A stretch of DNA of 64,000 bases from JBQDBK01 sp052090825 (GTDB lineage: Bacteria; Bacillota; Clostridia; Tissierellales; Peptoniphilaceae), in assembly GCA_052090825.1 (NCBI GenBank), contig JBQDBK010000002.1:1-64000 (forward strand), read 5' to 3'. This document shows, piece after piece, positions 17,296 through 25,427 of the stretch. Every line of letters begins with the position of its first letter. Positions within the stretch are counted from its first letter, which is position 1. A program made the translations under genes and the position numbers. Below the pieces are notes generated by a model. That model saw only the letters and a program-made list of their open reading frames with translations, was not told the DNA's origin and ran no database searches.

Positions 17296-19011
17296 TTGGT
17301 ATTAAACAAATATTTAAAGTTAAAGGATATTAATATTGAAAGAGCATACTTTGAAACAATGGATTCAGTTAGAGGGTTATATAATGAACTTAATCATGTG
17401 AGTATAGTAAGTAATTTATATCTTATACTTTTAACTAGAGAATTAGGTGATAAAGAATTGGTTGAAAAATACATTGAAACAAAAATTCTTGATGAAACCT
17501 TAAAGAGTCAATTAAAGGAATATATAAAAAATAAAAATTTAGAAGAGATGAAAAAAGCAACAGAAAAATATTCATATGAAATGATTGAAGCAATGATATT
17601 ATTTCCTCCAGTTATGAAATATTCTAATATAGATTATTCAACTCCAGTAGGAATATCAAAGTTAGCAATAGAGCTTTTAAATATAGAAGCTAATGATATA
17701 GTTATGGACTTAGGATCTGGAATCAATGGATTTTTAATTCAAACAGGTATAATAAAAAAGACTAAAGAGCTATATGGTATAGAACTTAATACTGATAGTT
17801 ATATTATTGGAAGAATTAGAAGTTTAATCTTAGGGATCGATATTCAGATGAAAACTGGTAATATCTTAAGTCAAGATTTTTCAAAGATAAAAGCTAATAA
17901 AGTTTTCTCTAATCCCCCACTTGGGCAAAGATGGAGAGATATTAAGGATCATATAAAAACTAATAAAGAAATGAATAAATATTTTGAAGAAACTAAAAGA
18001 ACTATTTCAGGGGAATGGGCTTTTGCCTTATCAGCTTTAATGAATACAAAAAAACATGGGAAAACAATTGTTCTAATGTCCAATGCTGGAATGTGGAATA
18101 AACCAGATGAAGTTATTAGAAAACAACTAATAGAAGAAGGCAAGATTGAAGGTGTAATATTATTACCAGAAAAATTATTTCCTACAACAAATATATCTCT
18201 TACCATGATAATTTTTAGTGAAAATAATAGTGATATAAAAATGGTGGATGCTTCCGAAATATTTGCAGAGGGAAGAAGTATAAACACTTTAGAAGATGAA
18301 AGTATTAAGGAAATTATAGAATCTTATAATAAAGATAGTGAAGTAAGTAAAAAAGTTTCTATAAAAAGTATATCAGAACATGAATATATTTTAAATCCAT
18401 TTAGATATTTAGAAGGAGATATGCATATAAAAGATGGAATTTCTTTAGAAAAAATTACTAATTCAATTAATAGAGGTTCTATGACAAGAAAAAGTGAATT
18501 AGATAATATAGCATCAACTAAAGAAACTAAATATCAACACTTGATGCTAAGTAATATAAATGATGGAATTATAGACAAAGAACTTCCATATTTAACAAAA
18601 CTAGATGAAAAAGATGAAAAGCACTGTATAAAAAATAATAACTTAATTATTTCAAGGATAGCTCCATTTAAAATAGCATTAGCAAATATTGACAAAGATA
18701 AAAAAATATTAGCTACAGGAAATTTATACATGATAGATATAGATGAAACAACAGCAAATCCAATCTATGCAGAATTGTTTTTACAAAGTGAATTAGGAAT
18801 GGCTCAGTTAAATAGATATGCTAAGGGAGTAGCAATGAAAAGTATAAGTATTAACGATTTGAAAAAAATAGAGATTCCAAATATCCCTATAGAAGAACAA
18901 AATAAAATAGCAGAAGAAGCTAAAATGTTAGCGGAGCAATTAGAAATTCATGAAAAGCAAATTGAAATGATTAAAGATAAAAGAGACAAGTTAATTCAGG
19001 AGGTGGTTTAA
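17296..19011 (+). CDS. Fused type I-like DNA methylase and specificity protein
   Basis: A 571-residue protein. Residues 1-100 are unassigned. About 110-330 form an N6-adenine methylase core with motif I VMDLGSGINGF (about 135-145) and motif IV NPPLG (about 207). About 375-571 resemble a type I specificity half: one target-recognition domain and a C-terminal coil (IPIEEQNKIAEEAKMLAEQL). It thus joins the M and S functions in one chain. The start is TTG at 17296 after AAAGGGG. It overlaps the next gene by one base. No nuclease gene is attached, so the pair could be a modification-only, regulatory or novel defence system. Confidence 0.72.
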   Translation: MVLNKYLKLKDINIERAYFETMDSVRGLYNELNHVSIVSNLYLILLTRELGDKELVEKYIETKILDETLKSQLKEYIKNKNLEEMKKATEKYSYEMIEAMILFPPVMKYSNIDYSTPVGISKLAIELLNIEANDIVMDLGSGINGFLIQTGIIKKTKELYGIELNTDSYIIGRIRSLILGIDIQMKTGNILSQDFSKIKANKVFSNPPLGQRWRDIKDHIKTNKEMNKYFEETKRTISGEWAFALSALMNTKKHGKTIVLMSNAGMWNKPDEVIRKQLIEEGKIEGVILLPEKLFPTTNISLTMIIFSENNSDIKMVDASEIFAEGRSINTLEDESIKEIIESYNKDSEVSKKVSIKSISEHEYILNPFRYLEGDMHIKDGISLEKITNSINRGSMTRKSELDNIASTKETKYQHLMLSNINDGIIDKELPYLTKLDEKDEKHCIKNNNLIISRIAPFKIALANIDKDKKILATGNLYMIDIDETTANPIYAELFLQSELGMAQLNRYAKGVAMKSISINDLKKIEIPNIPIEEQNKIAEEAKMLAEQLEIHEKQIEMIKDKRDKLIQEVV

Positions 19012-19538
19012 TGGAAATCACTTATGAAGACTTATTGGAAATAATTTTTGAAGTAAATACAAGGCTTCATAGAGATATAAAAAAGGCCTTTGACGATGAA
19101 AGATTAGAAAACTATTTACAAACAATAGGTATGGCTGATTTAATTCCAAAAAAAGAAACAGAATATGATACATTTTCTCATGGGAAAATTCTTATAATAG
19201 GTGATTCAAGAGTTAGGGAACATGAAATAATCGGATGCTGTAAATCTTTAGGTATAGAAAAAGATAGGCTTGATTTGAAGCTAAGTTATCAAGAGGCGGA
19301 AAAATTCAACTTTGAACACTTACAATATAATCCGAATACAAGATTAATATTATTTGGACCAATACCTCACTCTACGAAAGGTAAAGATGAATATTCTAGT
19401 ATTATTAATAAAATAGAAAATACTGATGGATATCCAAAAGTAGTTAGAATGATATCAGGTGATGAATTAAAAATAACCAAGTCAAATCTTAAAAAGACTT
19501 TAAAAAAAGAAATAAACAGTGGGTATTTAGTTGTTTAA
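19011..19538 (+). CDS. Unknown protein paired with the methylase-specificity fusion
   Basis: A 175-residue protein of no recognised family. Residues 55-145 look like a small alpha/beta domain: a strand GKILIIGDSRVRE with a glycine turn, a helix around GCCKSLGIEKDR, and a second strand NTRLILFGPIPHS. This is compatible with a Rossmann-like or DUF2325-like fold. The N-terminus is helical and acidic. GGAGG lies six bases before the ATG and the start overlaps the upstream stop (TAATG), so the two proteins are made together and probably work together. The gene ends before a short gap and a new promoter region. Confidence 0.5.
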   Translation: MEITYEDLLEIIFEVNTRLHRDIKKAFDDERLENYLQTIGMADLIPKKETEYDTFSHGKILIIGDSRVREHEIIGCCKSLGIEKDRLDLKLSYQEAEKFNFEHLQYNPNTRLILFGPIPHSTKGKDEYSSIINKIENTDGYPKVVRMISGDELKITKSNLKKTLKKEINSGYLVV

Positions 19539-19560
19539 GAACAGATATATAATATTATAA

Positions 19561-19625
19561 ATTACATTGGAGTAAATACTAAAACAATGTAATATTGTAT
19601 TTAATTAGTCAATATATGATACAAT
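19561..19625 (+). promoter_or_regulatory. Putative operator and promoter of the type I system
   Basis: The inverted repeat ATTACATTG (19561-19569) and CAATGTAAT (19585-19593) lies just upstream of a weak -35 (TTGTAT, 19595-19600) and a -10-like TACAAT (19620-19625). It differs from the palindromes at 17220, so a separate control is likely. The helix-turn-helix protein encoded next is a natural candidate. Confidence 0.4.
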
Positions 19626-19663
19626 AACTTTAGATAACTAAAGAAGAAATATAGGAGGCAATT

Positions 19664-19876
19664 ATGGCTTTTTCATACAAGAATTTATGGAAGGTATTAG
19701 AGTCGAAAGATATGACAAAAGAAGATTTGAAAAATGCTACAGGGATGTCTAGTGCAACAATAGCAAAATTAGGAAAGAATGAAACTATTAATATGAAAAG
19801 CTTAGAAAAGTTATGTGAAGTTTTAAAATGTAATATTGAAGATGTAATTAAGTTTATCCCAGAGAATGAGAGATAA
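19664..19876 (+). CDS. Cro/C1-type controller protein of the restriction operon
   Basis: A 70-residue protein that is almost entirely one helix-turn-helix domain (MTKEDLKNATGMSSATIAKLGKNE; YozG/XRE-like). It opens the operon ahead of hsdM with a 35-base gap. Small proteins in this position often time the expression of restriction genes in a new host. AGGAGG six bases upstream supports the start. Confidence 0.8.
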   Translation: MAFSYKNLWKVLESKDMTKEDLKNATGMSSATIAKLGKNETINMKSLEKLCEVLKCNIEDVIKFIPENER

Positions 19877-19911
19877 AAACATTAAAACATATAATAGGGG
19901 GCTACAAAGGT

Positions 19912-21366
19912 ATGTTAACAGGAGAAATAAAAAATAAAGTAGATAGAATATGGGAAACATTTTGGACTGGAGGAGTTACAAATCCTTTGACTGTGATAGA
20001 GCAATTCACATACTTGATATTTATAAAATCATTAGATGACAAACAATTACAAAGTGAAGCTGAAGCAAATGTGATTGGTGTAGAACCTAAGATCACTTTT
20101 GATAATGATCATGAAGATTTAAGATGGCATAATTTTAAAGAATTTGAAGCTCAAAAAATGTACGATACAATCGTAAATAAAGTGTTTCCATTTATAAAGA
20201 AATTAAATGGAGATTCAGCTTCTTCTTTTGCTAGATATATGGGAGACGCAATGTTTCAAATTCCTACAGCTCAGATGTTAGAAAAGATAGTGACTGCTAT
20301 AGATAGTTTGATTTTAGAAGGAGATGTAAAGGGAGATCTTTATGAGTATTTGCTTTCTAAATTATCTACATCAGGTACAAATGGGCAGTTTAGAACACCA
20401 AGACATATTATAAAAATGATGGTTGATCTTACTAAACCAACTCCATCAGATATAATAATTGACCCTGCTTGTGGTACATCAGGTTTTTTAATTGGAGCGA
20501 GTGAATATTTAAAAGATAATCATGGAGATTTATTTAATTCAGAAGAATTAAAAGAACATTATAACAGTACTATGTTCCACGGTAATGATATGGATAGTAC
20601 CATGCTTAGAATAGGCACAATGAATATGCTTTTACACGATGTAGAAAACCCACAGATAGCATATAGGGATTCGCTTTCAAAACTTAATACTGATAGAGAG
20701 AACTATACATTAGTCCTAGCAAATCCACCTTTTAAAGGTTCATTAGATGAAGATTCGGTTGCAGAAGATTTGCTTAGAATATCACAAACAGGAAAAACAG
20801 AAGTTTTATTTTTATCACTAACTCTAAGAGTATTAAAGAATGGTGGGAGATGTGCCATTGTAGTTCCAGAAGGACTTCTTTCTATTAAAAACAATGCCCA
20901 ATTAAATATTAGAAAGGAATTATTAGAAAAACATCATGTTCATGCAGTGATTTCACTTCCATCAGGAGTTTTCAAACCTTATGCAGGAGTAAAAACATCA
21001 GTTATTTTGTTTACAAAAACAGGTGTGGGTGGGACAAACAGAATTTGGTTTTATGATATGAAAGCGGATGGATATAGTTTAGATGATAAAAGAGAAGAAA
21101 TAAATGATAATGATATAGAAGATATTATAAAAAGATATTATGATAGGGAAAATGAGAATACAAGAAAAAGAACAGATAAGTCATTTTTTGTTAAAAAAGA
21201 TGAAATTATAAAAAAAGACTATGTTTTATCTATAGAAGAGTATAAAGAAATATCAAAATCTAATGTTAAGATTACAAAAGAAGAAGAGAATAGCATACTA
21301 AAGAGAATATTTAAAAGAAATCAAAAAATAGATAATTTATTAAATGAATTAAAGGAGTTAGATTAA
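19912..21366 (+). CDS. hsdM: Type I restriction system methylase subunit
   Basis: A 484-residue N6-adenine methylase. The helical HsdM N-terminal domain (residues 5-130) is followed by motif I DPACGTSGFL (about residue 183) and motif IV NPPF (about 271), plus the QFRTPRHI segment that precedes motif I in this family. It modifies host DNA with HsdS and forms the restriction complex with HsdR. The gene abuts hsdS (stop TAA followed directly by ATG). The length is usual for the family. Confidence 0.92.
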   Translation: MLTGEIKNKVDRIWETFWTGGVTNPLTVIEQFTYLIFIKSLDDKQLQSEAEANVIGVEPKITFDNDHEDLRWHNFKEFEAQKMYDTIVNKVFPFIKKLNGDSASSFARYMGDAMFQIPTAQMLEKIVTAIDSLILEGDVKGDLYEYLLSKLSTSGTNGQFRTPRHIIKMMVDLTKPTPSDIIIDPACGTSGFLIGASEYLKDNHGDLFNSEELKEHYNSTMFHGNDMDSTMLRIGTMNMLLHDVENPQIAYRDSLSKLNTDRENYTLVLANPPFKGSLDEDSVAEDLLRISQTGKTEVLFLSLTLRVLKNGGRCAIVVPEGLLSIKNNAQLNIRKELLEKHHVHAVISLPSGVFKPYAGVKTSVILFTKTGVGGTNRIWFYDMKADGYSLDDKREEINDNDIEDIIKRYYDRENENTRKRTDKSFFVKKDEIIKKDYVLSIEEYKEISKSNVKITKEEENSILKRIFKRNQKIDNLLNELKELD

Positions 21367-21948
21367 ATGATAAAAAATAAAAACGTCCCAAACTTTCAAA
21401 AAAACAGTATGTTTATTAGTATATTACAAAATACTAATATTGAAAAAATGGAGTATATAGATTTATTTGAGGATGTAACAAGACATGCAAAAAAAATAAA
21501 AAAGGGAGATTACTTGGAAAATGGAATATACCCAATTATAGACCAAGGTAAAAATTATATTGGTGGTTATACAGATGATGAGGAAGGCTTATACAAAGAT
21601 GTCCCATGTATTATTTTTGGTGACCATACTAGAGTTATTAAATATATAGAAAAGCCCATTTTTATAGGAGCTGATGGAGTTAAGCTATTAAAAATAATTA
21701 ATGCTAATGTAGAACCAAAATACTTATATTATTTATTGAAAAATTTCAAAGTACCTAATACAGGATATAATAGACACTTTAAATATATAAAAGAAATGAT
21801 TTACCCTATATTACCAATAAAAAAGCAAAGAGAAATTATAAATAGACTAGAATTAATAGAGGATATTATTAATTTAAATAATGAACAGATTATTGATTTA
21901 GAAAATTTAAAGACTAAAACGTTTATTAATAATTTAATTCAAATTTAG
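21367..21948 (+). CDS. hsdS: Half-length type I specificity subunit
   Basis: A 193-residue HsdS-like protein with one target-recognition domain (EYIDLFEDVTRH...IIDQG, GDHTRVIKYIEKP, residues 28-150) and one conserved coil (IKKQREIINRLELIEDIINLN). Full HsdS proteins have two of each and about 400 residues. There is no remnant of a second half downstream, where hsdR starts after 15 bases. Known half-size S subunits dimerise and recognise palindromic split sites; that is inference here. AAAGGAG lies inside the hsdM end. Confidence 0.82.
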   Translation: MIKNKNVPNFQKNSMFISILQNTNIEKMEYIDLFEDVTRHAKKIKKGDYLENGIYPIIDQGKNYIGGYTDDEEGLYKDVPCIIFGDHTRVIKYIEKPIFIGADGVKLLKIINANVEPKYLYYLLKNFKVPNTGYNRHFKYIKEMIYPILPIKKQREIINRLELIEDIINLNNEQIIDLENLKTKTFINNLIQI

Positions 21949-21963
21949 TTAGGAGGTAAAGTT

Positions 21964-24900
21964 ATGGTTTCTAATTTTGAATACTTAAAAAAAGAAAAGA
22001 AATATGATGAATTTGTAGATTCTTGTATTGAAGCTGAAAGACTTATGAATGTTTCCTATTCTGCTACTGCAACATTTTCTAGAAGAGCCTTAGAACTAGC
22101 AGTTAAATGGGTTTATGCAAATGATGGGGAGCTTAAGGTTCCTTACCAGGATAACTTAGCTTCTCTAATCTACAATTATGAATTTAAATCCCTATTAGAG
22201 CCAAATATGATAGATAGACTTTCTTATGTCCATAAACTTGGTAATAAAGCAGTACATACCACCATGGCAGTTAAAAAAGAAGAAGCTATTTTATCTTTAA
22301 GAAATTTATTTACCTTCACATCATGGATAGACTATTGTTATTCTTTAGAATTTCATGAAAGAGAATTCAATGAAGATATCTTAGGCGACAATAATCAACT
22401 AAAAAAGACAGCTCAAGAAAAAGATGAACTGTTCAATGTTTTAAGTCAAAAAGATAAAAAGCTAGAAGAAATGATAAAAGAAAATGAAAAGCTTAGAAAT
22501 ATAAATAAAGCTAATCGTGAGGAAAACCAAAACAAGAGAACATATAAGGTTGATGAGATATCAGAGTTTGAGACTAGAAAGAGATATATAGACTTAAACT
22601 TAGAACTTAGTGGATGGCAAATAGGAAAAGATTGTTTAGAAGAAGTTAAAACGAAAAACATGGATAACTCTTCTGGGATAGGATTTGTTGACTATGTGCT
22701 ATATGGAGAAGACGGAAAGCCTTTAGCAGTAGTAGAGGCTAAGAAGACAAGTGTAAGTCCGAGAATAGGTAAAGTTCAAGCTAGAATGTATGCAGAAGCC
22801 TTAGAGATAGAAACTGGTACTAGACCTGTAATCTTTTATACTAATGGAATAGACTACTATATCTGGGATGATTTAGACTATCCAGAGAGAAAGATAGCTG
22901 GTATATATAGTAAAAAAGATTTAGAGTCATTAAACTTTAGAAGAAAAAACAAGAAATCCCTTAAGAATCCAGATATAAAAGATGAAATAACAAATAGACC
23001 ATATCAAAAAGAAGCTATAACAAGAGTTTTAGAAGACTATGAAAAAGGTCATAGAAAAGCTTTACTCGTTATGGCTACAGGTAGTGGTAAGACAAGGACC
23101 GCAATCTCTTTAGTAGACATACTTACAAGGAGAGACTGGGTTAAGAATATATTATTCTTAGCAGATAGAACAGTTTTAGTAAAGCAGGCCAAGCAAAGTT
23201 TTAATGAACATTTATCAAGTCTTTCACTTTGCAATTTAGTAGATAATAAAGATGATATAACAAGTAGAATGATATTTTCTACTTATCCCACTATGATGAA
23301 TGCTATAGACTCAGTTAAAAATGAAGATGGACAAAATATGTTTACAATAGGACATTTTGATTTAATAATTATAGATGAAAGTCATAGAAGTATCTATAAA
23401 AAATATCAAGATATATTTGATTACTTTGATGCTAATCTATTAGGGCTTACTGCAACTCCAGTAGATGAGATAGATAGAAATACTTATAGAATGTTTGAAC
23501 TTGAAGACAATAACCCTACCTTTGCTTATGAGTTAGAAGATGCTATAGATGAAGGGTACTTAGTAAACTACGAACTTCCCATCGTTTCTGAAAGCAAACT
23601 TATGAAAGACGGAATTAAATATAGTGAGCTTTCAGAGGAAGAAAAAGAAGAATTTGAAATGACCTTTGATGATATAGAAGATATATCTAGTGAAGAACTA
23701 AATAAAAGTTTATTCAATATAGATACTGTTGATATTGTTATTCAAGAACTTATGGAAAAAGGTCTTAAGGTTGAAGGTGGAGACAAGCTAGGAAAGACTA
23801 TTATATTTGCGGCCAACCAAAAGCATGCTGATTTTATAAATGTACGATTTGATGCACTTTATCCAGAATACAAGGGAAACTTTGCACAAGCTATTTATCA
23901 TAATATAAACTATGTCAGTAATGTAATTGATAGTTTCAAAGATAAAGAATCCTATCCTCAGATAGCCATTTCAGTAGACATGCTAGATACAGGTATAGAT
24001 GTTCCTGAAATTTTGAATCTAGTTTTCTTTAAGAAGATAAGATCTAAAACTAAATTTTGGCAGATGATAGGAAGAGGAACGAGGCTTTGCCAAGATCTTT
24101 TTGGTCCAGGAATGGACAAAGAGAAGTATATGATATTTGATTACTATAAGAATTTTGAATTTTTCGAAATAAATAAAAAAGGCAAAGAAGGTAGAATGAT
24201 AAGGTCATTAACTGAAAATATATTTAATATAAAAATAGATATAATAAAAGCCTTAGAACATATGGATTATCAAATCGAGGATCTAATTGAATATAGGAAT
24301 GAGCTTATAAAACAAACATTAAAAGATATATCAGATATTAATAGGGAAAGATTTAACGCTAGTATGAGAATTCATTTAATAGATAAATGTTCTGAAAAAG
24401 AAACCTTTGAAACTCTAAATGAAGAAATTATAAAAGAGTTAAAGGATGAAATAGCTCCCTTGATACTTTCAACTGATGACGATGAATTGGCTAAAAGGTT
24501 TGATTATCTAATGTACACTATCCAGTTTGCATATTTAGAGAAAAAACCTATGAATAAACCTAGGGGAAGAGTAATCGGAACAGCAGAGAAGCTTGAAAGA
24601 AAAGGATCTATAGCTCAAGTAAGAAATGAAAAGGAAACAATAGATAAAATCCAAACAAAAGAGTTTTGGGAAGAGGCAGATATATTTGACTATGAACTAG
24701 TAAGACAAGCCTTGAGAGACTTGATTAAACTAATAGATAGAGAGCACACAGGAACATACTATACAGACTTTAAAGATGAGATAATAGGTACAAGGGAAGC
24801 AAGTCCTATATATGATGTCAATGATCTGGGAAATTATAAAAGACAGGTAGAGCATTATTTAAAAGAATATAAAGATAATCTATCAATATTTAAATTAAAA

Positions 24901-25287
24901 AACAATGAAGAATTAACAGAAAGTGATATAAAGTTCTTTGAAAAAATACTATGGGAAGAACTAGGAAACAAAAAACAATATGAAGAAACCTTTGGAGAAG
25001 AACCTCTTTTAAAGCTAGTAGCAAGTATAACAGGCATGGAAAGATCAGCAGCAGAAAAAGAGTTTTCAAAGTTTTTAAATGATGAAAGCTTAAATTCTAA
25101 TCAAATAGACTTTGTAAATAATGTAGTAAATTATATAGTAAAAAATGGATCTATTGAAAAGGAAGTCCTACAAACATATCCATTTAATAAAAATGGTGGT
25201 GTAGTAGCCTTATTTAAAGATAAGGTTAATGTGGTAAAAGATATAGTTTCTACTATTGATAGGGTTAATGGAAGATTGAGTGTTTAG
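21964..25287 (+). CDS. hsdR: Type I restriction system nuclease/translocase subunit
   Basis: A 1107-residue protein. Residues 1-115 are a DUF4145-like helical domain, followed by a coiled segment (about 140-190) and a nuclease domain with the PD-(D/E)xK residues in FVDYVLYG and VVEAKKT (about 240-262). Next come an SF2 motor with Walker A ATGSGKT (about 371), DESH box (about 470), SAT-like LTATPVD and motif VI MIGRGTRL, and a long helical C-terminus that binds the methylase. All key motifs look intact. AGGAGG six bases before the ATG supports the start. Confidence 0.93.
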   Translation: MVSNFEYLKKEKKYDEFVDSCIEAERLMNVSYSATATFSRRALELAVKWVYANDGELKVPYQDNLASLIYNYEFKSLLEPNMIDRLSYVHKLGNKAVHTTMAVKKEEAILSLRNLFTFTSWIDYCYSLEFHEREFNEDILGDNNQLKKTAQEKDELFNVLSQKDKKLEEMIKENEKLRNINKANREENQNKRTYKVDEISEFETRKRYIDLNLELSGWQIGKDCLEEVKTKNMDNSSGIGFVDYVLYGEDGKPLAVVEAKKTSVSPRIGKVQARMYAEALEIETGTRPVIFYTNGIDYYIWDDLDYPERKIAGIYSKKDLESLNFRRKNKKSLKNPDIKDEITNRPYQKEAITRVLEDYEKGHRKALLVMATGSGKTRTAISLVDILTRRDWVKNILFLADRTVLVKQAKQSFNEHLSSLSLCNLVDNKDDITSRMIFSTYPTMMNAIDSVKNEDGQNMFTIGHFDLIIIDESHRSIYKKYQDIFDYFDANLLGLTATPVDEIDRNTYRMFELEDNNPTFAYELEDAIDEGYLVNYELPIVSESKLMKDGIKYSELSEEEKEEFEMTFDDIEDISSEELNKSLFNIDTVDIVIQELMEKGLKVEGGDKLGKTIIFAANQKHADFINVRFDALYPEYKGNFAQAIYHNINYVSNVIDSFKDKESYPQIAISVDMLDTGIDVPEILNLVFFKKIRSKTKFWQMIGRGTRLCQDLFGPGMDKEKYMIFDYYKNFEFFEINKKGKEGRMIRSLTENIFNIKIDIIKALEHMDYQIEDLIEYRNELIKQTLKDISDINRERFNASMRIHLIDKCSEKETFETLNEEIIKELKDEIAPLILSTDDDELAKRFDYLMYTIQFAYLEKKPMNKPRGRVIGTAEKLERKGSIAQVRNEKETIDKIQTKEFWEEADIFDYELVRQALRDLIKLIDREHTGTYYTDFKDEIIGTREASPIYDVNDLGNYKRQVEHYLKEYKDNLSIFKLKNNEELTESDIKFFEKILWEELGNKKQYEETFGEEPLLKLVASITGMERSAAEKEFSKFLNDESLNSNQIDFVNNVVNYIVKNGSIEKEVLQTYPFNKNGGVVALFKDKVNVVKDIVSTIDRVNGRLSV

Positions 25288-25427
25288 AATTTGGAGTACA
25301 TTTGTTGTATTTATCCGAATATAAATTTTATAAATACCTAGAAAAATAAAAGATCAATAGTAGATAAAATTGAAAGACAAAATAGTATTATATTGCGATT
25401 TAATTCATAATTCAAAGGAGAGATAAG

